12,797 nucleotides of DNA from an uncultured Eubacterium sp. (GCA_910580075.1 CAJTVR010000064.1:13503-26299), one strand, 5' to 3'; counted from the stretch's first letter, positions 4,892-12,731 are shown. Made by a program: numbers and translations. Notes: a model not told the origin generated them from the letters alone.

Positions 4892-6692
4892 CCAGCTTCA
4901 GCACACTCATAAATGCTTCCTGCGGAATTTCTACGCTGCCAATCTGACGCATGCGCTTCTTTCCTTCTTTCTGTTTTTCCAGCAGCTTTTTCTTACGGGT
5001 AATATCTCCGCCATAACATTTTGCAAGTACATCCTTGCGCATGGCACGTACCGTTTCCCTGGCAATGACTCTGCTGCCGACTGCTGCCTGAATCGGGATT
5101 TCGAATAAATGTCTTGGAATTTCTTCTTTCAGGCGTTCGCACATTCTGCGTCCCCGCTCATAAGCCGTTCCTGAAAATACAATAAAGGAAAGCGCGTCTA
5201 CTTCTTCTTTATTAATAAGGATATCCAGTTTTACCAGGTCTGATTTCTGATATCCTTTCATTTCATAGTCAAAAGATGCATATCCTCTCGAACGGGATTT
5301 TAATGCATCAAAAAAGTCATAGATAATTTCATTTAACGGAATCGTATATTTCAGCCGTGCTCTTGTTTCTTCGAGATATTCCATGCTGATATAAATTCCG
5401 CGGCGCTGCTGGCACAAATCCATAATTGGCCCGATATATTCGCTGGATACCATAATTTCTGCATCCACTACCGGCTCTTCCATATAGTCAATCTCTGCCG
5501 GCTCAGGCAGATTTGACGGATTAGTCAGCTCTATCATTGTCCCGTCTGTTTTATATACACGGTAAATAACGCCTGGTGCTGTCGTTACTAAATCCAGATT
5601 AAATTCCCGCTCTAACCGTTCCTGTATAATTTCCAGATGCAGCAGGCCGAGAAAGCCGCAGCGGAATCCAAAACCGAGTGCAACCGAAGTCTCTGCTTCA
5701 AACTGCAGTGCAGCATCATTTAACTGCAGCTTTTCTAATGCATCCCGTAAATCCGGGTATTTTGTGCTGTCTGCCGGATACAGCCCGCAGTATACCATCG
5801 GGTTGACTTTTTTATAACCTGGCAGCGGCTGTGCGCATGGACGGTCTGCCTGTGTAATGGTATCACCGACACGGGTATCTTTTACATTTTTCAGGCTGGC
5901 TGTAATATATCCAACCATCCCGGCGCTTAATTCCTCACATGGGAGAAACTGCCCCGCACCAAAATAACCGACTTCCACTACTTCTGCCGACGCTCCGGTA
6001 GCCATCATCTTTATTTTTGTCCCGGCCTTTACTGTGCCTTCCTGAATCCGGCAGAATACAATTACACCTTTGTATGAATCATACTTAGAATCAAAAATCA
6101 GCGCCTGCAAAGGGGCGTCCGGGTCTCCCTGCGGTGCTGGTATTTTTTCTACAACAGCCTCCAGCACCTGATCGATATTGACTCCGGTCTTTGCTGAAAT
6201 CATCGGCGCATCCGATGCATCCAGGCCGATAATATCCTCGATCTCGTCCTTTACACGTTCCGGGTCTGCACTCGGCAGATCAATTTTGTTGATTACCGGA
6301 AAGACTTCCAGGTCATGGTCAAGCGCCAGATACACATTTGCCAGTGTCTGCGCTTCAATCCCCTGCGCGGCGTCTACGACCAGAATCGCCCCGTCACATG
6401 CTGCAAGGCTTCTGGATACCTCATAAGTAAAATCCACATGTCCCGGCGTATCTATCAGATTAAAAATATATTCTTCTCCGTCTTCTGCTTTATAAATGAT
6501 GCGGACTGCCTGGGACTTGATCGTAATTCCGCGTTCACGCTCTAAATCCATATTATCCAGCACCTGGGCCTGCATTTCCCGTTCAGTTAAAAGTCCGGTT
6601 TTTTCGATAATGCGGTCTGCCAGTGTCGATTTTCCATGGTCAATATGGGCTACAATACAAAAATTCCTGATTTTGCTCTGATCAGCTGACAT
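4881..6692 (-). CDS. lepA: Elongation factor 4 (LepA), ribosome-associated GTPase
   Basis: LepA/EF4 is a cytosolic translation-factor GTPase that acts on the ribosome, linked to back-translocation, initiation and 30S maturation. The 603-residue product has the expected length and all G-domain motifs: AHIDHGKST (15-23, P-loop), RERGITIKSQ (52-61, switch I), DTPGH (81-85, switch II) and NKID (135-138). The middle and C-terminal regions include GFGFRCGFLGLLH and the basic LepA-specific tail RKKKLLEKQKEGKKRMRQIG, which contacts rRNA. The start is supported by GGAGG about five bases upstream (near 6698-6702). It is the first gene of a two-gene operon with hemW, with a promoter at 6744-6772. No unusual residues were seen. 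Confidence 0.98.
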   Translation of the reverse strand: MSADQSKIRNFCIVAHIDHGKSTLADRIIEKTGLLTEREMQAQVLDNMDLERERGITIKSQAVRIIYKAEDGEEYIFNLIDTPGHVDFTYEVSRSLAACDGAILVVDAAQGIEAQTLANVYLALDHDLEVFPVINKIDLPSADPERVKDEIEDIIGLDASDAPMISAKTGVNIDQVLEAVVEKIPAPQGDPDAPLQALIFDSKYDSYKGVIVFCRIQEGTVKAGTKIKMMATGASAEVVEVGYFGAGQFLPCEELSAGMVGYITASLKNVKDTRVGDTITQADRPCAQPLPGYKKVNPMVYCGLYPADSTKYPDLRDALEKLQLNDAALQFEAETSVALGFGFRCGFLGLLHLEIIQERLEREFNLDLVTTAPGVIYRVYKTDGTMIELTNPSNLPEPAEIDYMEEPVVDAEIMVSSEYIGPIMDLCQQRRGIYISMEYLEETRARLKYTIPLNEIIYDFFDALKSRSRGYASFDYEMKGYQKSDLVKLDILINKEEVDALSFIVFSGTAYERGRRMCERLKEEIPRHLFEIPIQAAVGSRVIARETVRAMRKDVLAKCYGGDITRKKKLLEKQKEGKKRMRQIGSVEIPQEAFMSVLKLDED

Positions 6693-6743
6693 AACTTCCT
6701 CCGTTTGCTTGTGTTTGCTTGCTCTGTCACTTTCGCATGGTAC

Positions 6744-6772
6744 ATCTTAACATAATTTGGCTGTCAGTGCAA
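6744..6772 (-). promoter_or_regulatory. Promoter of lepA-hemW
   Basis: On the minus strand, TAAGAT (6744-6749) is preceded by TG and one base, an extended -10, with TTGCAC (6767-6772) 17 bp upstream. The -35 is weak. It lies about 50 bp upstream of the lepA ATG, in the gap after lacZ, so lepA-hemW can be transcribed independently. Confidence 0.5.
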
Positions 6773-6845
6773 TCACCCATAAAAGAATTTCATCCGCAGT
6801 CTGTCAGATCCGAAAAAACCGGACACTTAAATTTAAATCACCAGT

Positions 6846-9800
6846 TTAAATCCCTTTAAATATAAAACGAAATTCCAGCTTTTTGTTTACATCAATGCAG
6901 TATTCCGGATGCACTCTTGCACCCCAGCTGTCGTCTCCTCCAACACCCATCTGTGCCAGCGCAGCGCGCACCACTGTATAATGCACGCGCGGAAGTTCAT
7001 ACTCATGCGCAGCATTTTCGATTTCATGCGGCGTATAAGGAAGTGCGGAAAAATTCATCCCGTCTCCCGCAAACAGCATCCCGCGTCCTCTGTAATCTGT
7101 TACAGCAGCATAACGCACGTCCATTTTGTTGCCGCATTCCTGAGGCACCAGATATTTCGCCATATAATCAGCCACTTTGCCGCTGTAAACGCCAAGTTTT
7201 GCGCCTCTCCTGCGGTCAGCATATGTTTCTGAAGGGCCCAGTCCGTACCAGGTCAGTCTGTCATAGTCTGCATTCAGCTTGAAAAGCATTCCAAATTCCG
7301 GCATGCTGCCAAGTTCTTTAACCGGATCGTACACCAGTTTTGTTTCCACTGCGCCATCCCCGTGTACCGTATAAGAAACCTCACAGCTGGATACCGGCAC
7401 TGTCGGCATAAAATACTGGTAAGTCACAGTTACAGTATCATCATCCTCCTGTGTCACCTTTAAAGGCGTATCCTGCATGGTCTGTGCATTTTTGTGGCTG
7501 ATATACATACTCGCTGTCTTCCACTGGGCATAACGTCCAGGAGCCAGGCTTCCCATGTCATTATCAACCGGAGCACGCCAGAAATTCGGCATCGGTATTT
7601 TTTCAATCATCTCTGTTCCGGCATACCGGTAAGATGCCAGTCCGCCGTTTAACATTGAAAACAGTACATCAAATCCTTCTCCTTTGACACCGATATTCCA
7701 TTTTCCATGAATAACCCTGATTTTTTTATCGCTTTTCTTCCATATAAAAGGCTTTTTATATATGTGCTGCCCGAATGCCATCTCATGTCCGGCTTTTGCC
7801 CAAAGCGTATCTTCTTTCAGACGGAATGATATCGTCAGCGCATATTCTCCGTCCTCCTGATTGGAAAACGGCAGCGCAAACTGTTTTTCACAAAGCGGTT
7901 CCACAGAAACATCCAGCGGTTTTTCTTCGATTACCGTACCATTTTTCTGCCAGACTGCCACACACTGATACACATCTGTATTCAGGAACAGATTTTTATT
8001 CACCACCGTAAATGTATCTTCCTCAAAAGAAACCGAAATATTCTGATAATTGTATTTTACTTCCTGCATCTTCGGCGACTCATCCCGCTGCCCGCCGTAA
8101 ACAATTCCATTACCGCTAAAGTTATAATCTGTCGGACGTTCGCCGAAGTCACCGCCATAAGCCTGAAATTCTCTGCCATAACGGTCCTTTTTTACAATCG
8201 ACTGGTCAATATAATCCCAGATAAATCCGCCCTGGTAACGCGGCTGTGTATCTGTAAGGTCTGTATATTTGTGCATAGCTCCACAGGAATTGCCCATAGC
8301 ATGGGTGTACTCGCAGCAGATAAACGGCTTATCTTTATGCTCTTCCAAAAACTTCGCAATCGATTCTGCTGACGGATACATCTGGCTCTCCATATCACTG
8401 GACTGATTAAAGGAACGGTCATGGAACACGCCTTCATAATGAACCAGACGGTACGGGTCCAGCTTCCGAAACAGCTGGGACATTTCATAAATGACCTTTC
8501 CGCCAAATGATTCGTTTCCACAGGACCAGATTAAAATAGAAGGATGATTTTTATCACGCTGGTAACAGGAATTTACCCGGTCTAACATCGCATCCATCCA
8601 CTCATCATGATTACCCGGCACTACCGCGTCATATTCTGCCAGCCCCCGCTCTACCGGATCCCAGGAGCCGTGAGATTCCATATTGTTTTCCGCGATTAAA
8701 TACAGGCCGTACTCATCGCACAAATGATAGATTCTGGAGTCATCCGGATAATGGCAGGTACGGACTGCATTGATATTATTGCGTTTCATCGTTATAAGAT
8801 CCGTCACGATTTCTTCTGTAGAAACTGCCCGCCCGGTCTTAGATGAAAATTCATGGCGGTTTACCCCTTTAAATACAATGCGTTTTCCGTTTAAGCACAT
8901 CAGCCCGTCTTTCATTTCAAAACGCCGGAAACCGATTTTCTGCGGAATGACTTCCACAAGGTTTCCATCTAAGTCCGATATTTCCAGTGTCATATCATAT
9001 AAATAAGGAATCTCCGCACTCCAAAGCTGCGGCTTCTGTACGGAATAGACAAGCTGTGTCTGCTCCATAAGCCCGGCCGTATCATCCACCAGAATAACGC
9101 CCGTTCTGCTGTCACGCACTGTTACATGAACCTGGCCCTGGCCCTGCGCTTTTAGCGAAAGATGCAGCTGTGCCTGTGTCAGATCTTCTGAAACTGCCGG
9201 TTCTGTTTTCATATCCCATATATGCGCTTTTGGAACCGTATACAGATAAACACTTCTGTAAATTCCGGAAAACCGGTAAAAGTCCTGGTCTTCACACCAG
9301 CTGCCCGAAGTCCACTTAAATACCTGCACAGCCAGCTTATTCTCTCCTTCTATCAGATACGGCGTCAGTTCAAATTCAGACGGTGTAAAACTATCCTCGC
9401 TGTATCCGGCAAAATGGCCGTTCAGCCAGACTGCAATTCCACTCTCCGCTCCCTGGAAAGAAATATAGACCGGACTGCCTGAAAAATGCTCTGGCAGCGT
9501 AAAATACTTTACATAGCTGGCTGTCGGATTAAATTCGGACGGAATCTCATCCGTCCATATTTCTTCTCTGCCATCCCATGGATACTGGACATTGGCATAC
9601 TGCGGAATATCATAACCTTCCATCTGAATATGCGCCGGAACACGGATATCCGCCCATGGCCTGCAGTCATAGTCCGGCTGTTCAAATCCCGGAATTGTCT
9701 GGTCATAATTTCTGGCATAGTGAAATTTCCAGATACCGTCTAAGCAAAAGCGAAAACTAGTCTTTCCTTCCCTGGCCTCTTCGTGTGTTTTATAACATAC

Positions 9801-9878
9801 ATGGTCTGAGTGAGCGGCTATTCTTGCATCCGCAAAATACCGTGGGTTTTTTACCTGATCATAATTAAATTTTGGCAT
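6846..9878 (-). CDS. lacZ: Beta-galactosidase, glycoside hydrolase family 2 (LacZ type)
   Basis: A 1010-residue GH2 enzyme that hydrolyses terminal beta-galactosides such as lactose, close in length to E. coli LacZ (1024). In order it has the jelly-roll sugar-binding domain (about 50-220, with the GAESGIAVWLNG stretch), an immunoglobulin-like domain, the TIM barrel beginning at GVNRHEFS, VRTCHYP, the acid/base motif SCGNES with E456, the nucleophile motif CCEYTHAMGN with E523, and the C-terminal small-chain domain with WRAPVDNDMG and GLGPSETYADR. No signal peptide is present, so it is cytosolic and substrate must be imported. The ATG at 9878 is chosen because AAGGAG precedes it by about nine bases. 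An upstream in-frame ATG at 9932 would place coding sequence over the promoter. No permease or regulator lies beside it. An inverted repeat covers the promoter. Confidence 0.96.
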   Translation of the reverse strand: MPKFNYDQVKNPRYFADARIAAHSDHVCYKTHEEAREGKTSFRFCLDGIWKFHYARNYDQTIPGFEQPDYDCRPWADIRVPAHIQMEGYDIPQYANVQYPWDGREEIWTDEIPSEFNPTASYVKYFTLPEHFSGSPVYISFQGAESGIAVWLNGHFAGYSEDSFTPSEFELTPYLIEGENKLAVQVFKWTSGSWCEDQDFYRFSGIYRSVYLYTVPKAHIWDMKTEPAVSEDLTQAQLHLSLKAQGQGQVHVTVRDSRTGVILVDDTAGLMEQTQLVYSVQKPQLWSAEIPYLYDMTLEISDLDGNLVEVIPQKIGFRRFEMKDGLMCLNGKRIVFKGVNRHEFSSKTGRAVSTEEIVTDLITMKRNNINAVRTCHYPDDSRIYHLCDEYGLYLIAENNMESHGSWDPVERGLAEYDAVVPGNHDEWMDAMLDRVNSCYQRDKNHPSILIWSCGNESFGGKVIYEMSQLFRKLDPYRLVHYEGVFHDRSFNQSSDMESQMYPSAESIAKFLEEHKDKPFICCEYTHAMGNSCGAMHKYTDLTDTQPRYQGGFIWDYIDQSIVKKDRYGREFQAYGGDFGERPTDYNFSGNGIVYGGQRDESPKMQEVKYNYQNISVSFEEDTFTVVNKNLFLNTDVYQCVAVWQKNGTVIEEKPLDVSVEPLCEKQFALPFSNQEDGEYALTISFRLKEDTLWAKAGHEMAFGQHIYKKPFIWKKSDKKIRVIHGKWNIGVKGEGFDVLFSMLNGGLASYRYAGTEMIEKIPMPNFWRAPVDNDMGSLAPGRYAQWKTASMYISHKNAQTMQDTPLKVTQEDDDTVTVTYQYFMPTVPVSSCEVSYTVHGDGAVETKLVYDPVKELGSMPEFGMLFKLNADYDRLTWYGLGPSETYADRRRGAKLGVYSGKVADYMAKYLVPQECGNKMDVRYAAVTDYRGRGMLFAGDGMNFSALPYTPHEIENAAHEYELPRVHYTVVRAALAQMGVGGDDSWGARVHPEYCIDVNKKLEFRFIFKGI

Positions 9879-9901
9879 GTGCTTTTTCTCCTTTTTATAT
9901 T

Positions 9902-9954
9902 TACATAGTAAAAACACCGATATAAGAGTCATTATATCGGTATTTTTTCATGTA
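9902..9954. promoter_or_regulatory. Long inverted repeat over the lacZ promoter, probable operator
   Basis: ACCGATATAA (9916-9925) and TTATATCGGT (9932-9941) are perfect 10-bp arms around a 6-bp centre. Imperfect symmetry continues outward through A-rich stretches to TACAT (9902-9906) and ATGTA (9950-9954). One arm contains the lacZ -10 box, so a dimeric regulator bound here would block transcription. On the minus strand the hairpin is followed by GTTTTTAC, so a second role as terminator for the upstream gene is possible. It does not match a LacI or cre consensus. Confidence 0.6.
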
Positions 9955-9959
9955 GTAAA
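9931..9959 (-). promoter_or_regulatory. lacZ promoter
   Basis: Minus-strand TATAAT (9931-9936) with TTTACT (9954-9959) exactly 17 bp upstream. The start would fall near 9924, giving a leader of about 46 nt. The -10 lies inside the inverted repeat. Confidence 0.65.
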
Positions 9960-9992
9960 GGTAAAATATTCATATACATATGAAATTTTTTA

Positions 9993-10029
9993 AGCTGGCT
10001 GCCAGCGGGATCACTGGCTGCAGCCGGCT
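9993..10029. other. Imperfect GC-rich hairpin between lacZ and the upstream gene
   Basis: AGCTGGCTG (9993-10001) pairs with CAGCCGGCT (10021-10029) with one mismatch, and CCAG pairs with CTGG inside it after a 3-nt bulge. On the minus strand it is followed by TTAAAAAATTT rather than a T-run, so it is not a classic terminator of the 194-aa gene. Function unknown. Confidence 0.35.
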
Positions 10030-10092
10030 GGATGACCTGCATAAGCAGATTTGCACAGGCAGATTCCGAAAATCAAAACATAAAAACTGGAT

Positions 10093-10677
10093 TTAATTTA
10101 TTTTTGATTTATTTTTTATAATAGTATAGCAATACTGTGTACTGGTTTCCAGTTCATTTTCATCATAGCCCCAGTCTCTTGGAAGCGCCGGCTGTTTCCC
10201 AGCTGACGTTTTCTCCCATGGATCTAATGCAGATATTTTTTCAATGACAGCTGCATTCAGTTCTCCTGCAGTAATGTTGACTTTCCTGATCTCAGGAAGC
10301 GGATATGAACTTCCAAGCCACAGCTTCCAGATTTCTATTTCATCCGCTTCCTCCAGATGTTCTTTTATATATGCAGCAATCTGCTCTGCACGCCCTTTCG
10401 TACAGGCGTTCCATTCAATGTACGCGCAGTACTTTTTTTCTGTAAACATATCCTCCTGCTTTTCGGTTAAAAGAACCGCAAAATCATCATCGGCATCTGC
10501 TGCTTCATCCACCCAGAGTATCACGCCTGATTTGTCCATGCTGATACTGCCATTTTGCAGATACTCAGGTACTTCCAGTCCCAGCGCCTGAGCTTCATTA
10601 ACCGAAAGTAATTTCTCATGGGGATTTTTGATTTCCCGAAGAGGCTTGTCTGAAGCCAGATACATAAAAGAACTCAT
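10093..10677 (-). CDS. Conserved-looking hypothetical protein, 194 aa, unrecognised
   Basis: I do not recognise this protein. It is a soluble, acidic 194-residue product with no signal peptide or membrane segment. It opens with SSFMYLASDKPL, has an acidic patch EAADADDDFAVLL near the middle, then KKYCAYIEWNAC and an EHLEEADEIEIWKLWLG stretch. The tail is basic (IIKNKSKIN). The mix of hydrophobic strands and an amphipathic helix (GRAEQIAAYIKEHL) suggests a small alpha/beta fold. An AAAGGA lies about 11 bases before the ATG at 10677, a rather long spacing. A start at the Met five codons in is possible. Codon use resembles the neighbours, and the frame stays open over 585 nt with no competing frame of similar quality, so I regard it as a real gene. 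It stands alone, 215 bp upstream of lacZ on the same strand; a functional link to lacZ is not shown. Confidence 0.85.
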   Translation of the reverse strand: MSSFMYLASDKPLREIKNPHEKLLSVNEAQALGLEVPEYLQNGSISMDKSGVILWVDEAADADDDFAVLLTEKQEDMFTEKKYCAYIEWNACTKGRAEQIAAYIKEHLEEADEIEIWKLWLGSSYPLPEIRKVNITAGELNAAVIEKISALDPWEKTSAGKQPALPRDWGYDENELETSTQYCYTIIKNKSKIN

Positions 10678-10843
10678 AATGTGAATTTTCCTTTCTATTA
10701 TCTGTCTAAAACATCTGTCTGATGTATATGCTTTGATCTTATCAGACTTTCTGTTTCATGCTGACAAATGTTTTAAATATAATCTCATTTCATTTTCTCA
10801 CAGTTTGAAAATACCTGCAAGAAAATTTTATGATGGTCAGAAA

Positions 10844-11136
10844 GACGGACGGGGAAAATTTTACTTTTTTCTGTTCCGCCTGCAGCTAGATAACCTATTG
10901 GCTGGCCGGACGCCGGAGAGAGCAGCGGTTCCTTGTGATGTTTCGCCTGCAGCTGGATTGGCTGACCAGCAGACACATTTCTGCCATGCAAAACCCTGAG
11001 GCCCCAAAGATGCCTGCCAGCGCCACTGCCAAAAGCCTGATAAAACGCCAGGGCATCAGGCACAGGTCCGTCCGCTGCTGCATACTGTTTGGAGGCGGAA
11101 CAGAAAAAGAAAAATTTTCTCCGCCCGCCGTCCGGG
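10844..11136 (-). repeat. Structured intergenic repeat, copy C (degenerate)
   Basis: A diverged relative of copies A and B, in the orientation of copy B. The right part is well preserved: GGCCCCAAAGATGCCTGCC, then CGCCAGGGCATCAGGCAC and GGTCCGTCCGCTGC (11000-11077), then the end GGCGGAACAGAAAAAGAAAAATTTTCTCCGCCCG (11093-11126, given as its parts). The left end has only GGACGGGGAAAATTTTACTTT and CTGTTCCGCC (10847-10880). The stretch 10881-11000 is replaced by unrelated sequence containing an internal duplication, CGCCTGCAGCT at 10877 and again at 10944. The central stem is weakened to six pairs. It sits between the hypothetical gene's 5' end and the iron-sulfur gene's terminator. Confidence 0.7.
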
Positions 11137-11180
11137 TAATCCTGTATTTATTTTTTCAAACACGCTCTTGCATGAAACGT

Positions 11181-11232
11181 AAAAACAGGGCTTCTGGCTT
11201 TCGTCAGCAGCCTGGCTGTGCCAGAAACCCTG
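11181..11232 (-). terminator. Rho-independent terminator of the iron-sulfur gene
   Basis: On the minus strand CAGGGTTTCTGGC (11220-11232) pairs with GCCAGAAGCCCTG (11186-11198), 12 of 13 positions, followed by TTTTT (11181-11185). It starts six bases after the stop codon. The 21-nt loop is long but contains further complementary bases. Confidence 0.88.
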
Positions 11233-11237
11233 AACTA

Positions 11238-11960
11238 TTAATAATCCGCGTCAAGAATTTTTCCGTCAATAGATACTGTTACAATCCGGCATGGAATGCA
11301 TGTTCTGCCTGCCTGCAAAGCCTTTTTTACAGCCATTTCCAGCCCTCCGCAGCAGGGAACCTCCATTCGCAGGACCAGAACGCTTCTGATATCGTTACTG
11401 CGTATGATTTCTGCCAGCTTTTCGCTGTAATCAGTGTCATCAAGTTTTGGACAGCCAATCAGCGTAATTCTGCCTTTCATAAAATCCTCATGGATACTGG
11501 CATAAGCATACGCTGTACAGTCAGCCGCAATCAGCAGTTCTGCCCCGCTAAAATAAGGAGCGTTCACGGGAGCAAGTTTGATCTGGCATGGCCACTGGCC
11601 GAGCTGTGATACTGCCGGTGCCGCTTGTGAAGGCGTGTTTTCCGTTTTCGGATGCTCTATCCGGCGAACCCGGGACCCTGGACAGCCTGCATGCGGGCTC
11701 TTTATGTCCCGGCTGCTCTCCTTCATCTGTCTGGCAGCCAGTACAGCCGCCTCGTTATATGCGGGCACTTCCCGCTCCTCAAAGCTGATTGCGCCTGCCG
11801 GACATTCTGGCAGACAGTCTCCCAGGCCGTCGCAGTAATCCTCATGGGCAAGCACCGCTTTTCCACCAGCCATTTCAATTGCTCCTTCATGACAGGCTGC
11901 AGCACATGCACCACAGCCGTTACATCTGTCTTCATCAATTTTTATAATCTTTCTAATCAA
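11238..11960 (-). CDS. 4Fe-4S dicluster ferredoxin-type protein with cysteine-rich C-terminal domain
   Basis: A 240-residue cytosolic iron-sulfur protein. The N-terminal 60 residues form a 2[4Fe-4S] ferredoxin domain: C13-x2-C16-x2-C19-x3-C23, then C43-x5-C49-x3-C53-P. The second motif lacks its usual second cysteine (L46), so that cluster has three cysteine ligands. After a variable linker, the C-terminal domain has GCPGS (92-96), C148 in ADCTAYAY, GCPKLDD (169-175) and EVPCCGG (200-206), a cysteine set typical of a clostridial family found beside Crp/Fnr regulators and sometimes hydroxylamine reductase (my recollection, not searched). A redox or electron-transfer role is likely; the reaction is unknown. 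The start is TTG at 11958-11960, supported by AGGAGG (11969-11974) eight bases upstream. It is divergent from the regulator, sharing a region with a 14-bp palindrome. Confidence 0.92.
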   Translation of the reverse strand: MIRKIIKIDEDRCNGCGACAAACHEGAIEMAGGKAVLAHEDYCDGLGDCLPECPAGAISFEEREVPAYNEAAVLAARQMKESSRDIKSPHAGCPGSRVRRIEHPKTENTPSQAAPAVSQLGQWPCQIKLAPVNAPYFSGAELLIAADCTAYAYASIHEDFMKGRITLIGCPKLDDTDYSEKLAEIIRSNDIRSVLVLRMEVPCCGGLEMAVKKALQAGRTCIPCRIVTVSIDGKILDADY

Positions 11961-11990
11961 CTTTTATTCCTCCTTGACTTTCTGTCCCTG

Positions 11991-12001
11991 ATCATACTAT
12001 A
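11991..12001 (-). promoter_or_regulatory. -10 region of the iron-sulfur gene promoter
   Basis: Minus-strand TATAGT (11996-12001) and overlapping TATGAT (11991-11996) are candidate -10 boxes, with no good -35 at 17 bp. If TATGAT is used, the palindrome at 12019-12032 is centred about 41 bp upstream of the start, the usual class II position for Crp/Fnr activators. This is inference from spacing. Confidence 0.45.
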
Positions 12002-12018
12002 ATGTTTTGCAAAAGTAT

Positions 12019-12032
12019 GTGGTTATAACCAC
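12019..12032. promoter_or_regulatory. Palindromic operator between iron-sulfur gene and regulator
   Basis: GTGGTTATAACCAC is a perfect 14-bp palindrome in the divergent intergenic region. Symmetric sites of this size suit a Crp/Fnr dimer. It lies just upstream of the regulator's translation start and upstream of the iron-sulfur gene promoter, so it could serve activation of one and autoregulation of the other. It differs from the E. coli FNR and CRP consensus half-sites. Confidence 0.6.
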
Positions 12033-12046
12033 GGAAATGAGGTTTT

Positions 12047-12715
12047 ATTATCATAAGTTTTATTTCCCAGACAGCTCTTTTTAAAGGCTGTCCCGAAGAA
12101 GATATCCTGAATATGTCAAAACATCTGCATTTTCGTACGTCCGGTTACCGAAAAGGGGAACTGATTTTAATCTCTGGAAGCATCATAACAGAGATCGGTC
12201 TTGTCCTTTCCGGAAGCGTCCGGATTGAGCATACCGATCTGTGGGGAAACAAAAGCATACTGGGCATCATCCCCGCCGGCGGCGTATTTGCTGAATCTTA
12301 TGCCTGTATCCCGGACGAGCCGATGCTGGCAGATGCAGCGGCTAATGAAAACTCCAAGGTTTTATTCATTAACATTCCAAGGTTATTTATACCCTGTCAG
12401 GACTGTAGGAGCCAGAACCGGCTGATTCAGAATCTTGTTATCATCAGTGCTGAAAAAAATCTGCAGCTTTCCAGACGCAGCCTTCATACATCTCCTAAAT
12501 CAATCCGCGGCCGGCTGTTTTCCTATTTTTCCCAGCAGGTTTCTGCACAGGGAAATAGCAGAATTGTAATCCCGTTTGACCGCCAGCAGCTGGCAGACTA
12601 TCTGAACGTGGACCGCAGCGCTCTGTCCAAAGAACTTGGAAAAATGAAAAAAGACGGGCTGATTGATTATCATAAAAATACGTTTAAAATAAAAATCCAT
12701 ATGGACAGCCTTTAA
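12047..12715 (+). CDS. Crp/Fnr-family transcriptional regulator, non-standard or uncertain start
   Basis: A DNA-binding regulator with an N-terminal cyclic-nucleotide-type sensor domain (GLVLSGSVRIEHTDLWGNKS) and a C-terminal Crp-type helix-turn-helix (FDRQQLADYLNVDRSALSKEL) before DGLIDYHKN. FAES replaces the FGE(L) of cAMP binders and the phosphate-binding arginine-serine pair is absent, so cAMP is unlikely to be the ligand. The first ATG (12113) gives 200 residues. The same frame continues upstream, open to a stop at 12038-12040, and encodes SQTALFKGCPEEDILN, which fits the usual N-terminal helix of this family. Only ATT (12047), ATC (12050), ATA (12053) or ATT (12062) could start it; GAGG at 12039-12042 precedes them. 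A start at 12047 gives 222 residues, the normal length. The alternatives are the ATG at 12113 or a frameshift from the out-of-frame ATG at 12037. It carries a C-x2-C pair (PCQDC) and two other cysteines. Confidence 0.9.
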   Translation: MIISFISQTALFKGCPEEDILNMSKHLHFRTSGYRKGELILISGSIITEIGLVLSGSVRIEHTDLWGNKSILGIIPAGGVFAESYACIPDEPMLADAAANENSKVLFINIPRLFIPCQDCRSQNRLIQNLVIISAEKNLQLSRRSLHTSPKSIRGRLFSYFSQQVSAQGNSRIVIPFDRQQLADYLNVDRSALSKELGKMKKDGLIDYHKNTFKIKIHMDSL

Positions 12716-12731
12716 CCAAAGCAGTCATTAA

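Noticed and set aside
9879..9932. Upstream extension of lacZ to the ATG at 9932
   Set aside because: It would lie at or before the transcription start and within the operator. The ATG at 9878 has an AAGGAG and the family-typical N-terminus.
9993..10029. Terminator of the 194-aa gene
   Set aside because: The hairpin is real but is followed on the minus strand by an A-run, not a T-run.
10785..11083. Minus-strand frames through copy C
   Set aside because: They share only the repeat-derived QRTD-CLMPWR stretch, shift frame relative to A and B, and have no ribosome site.
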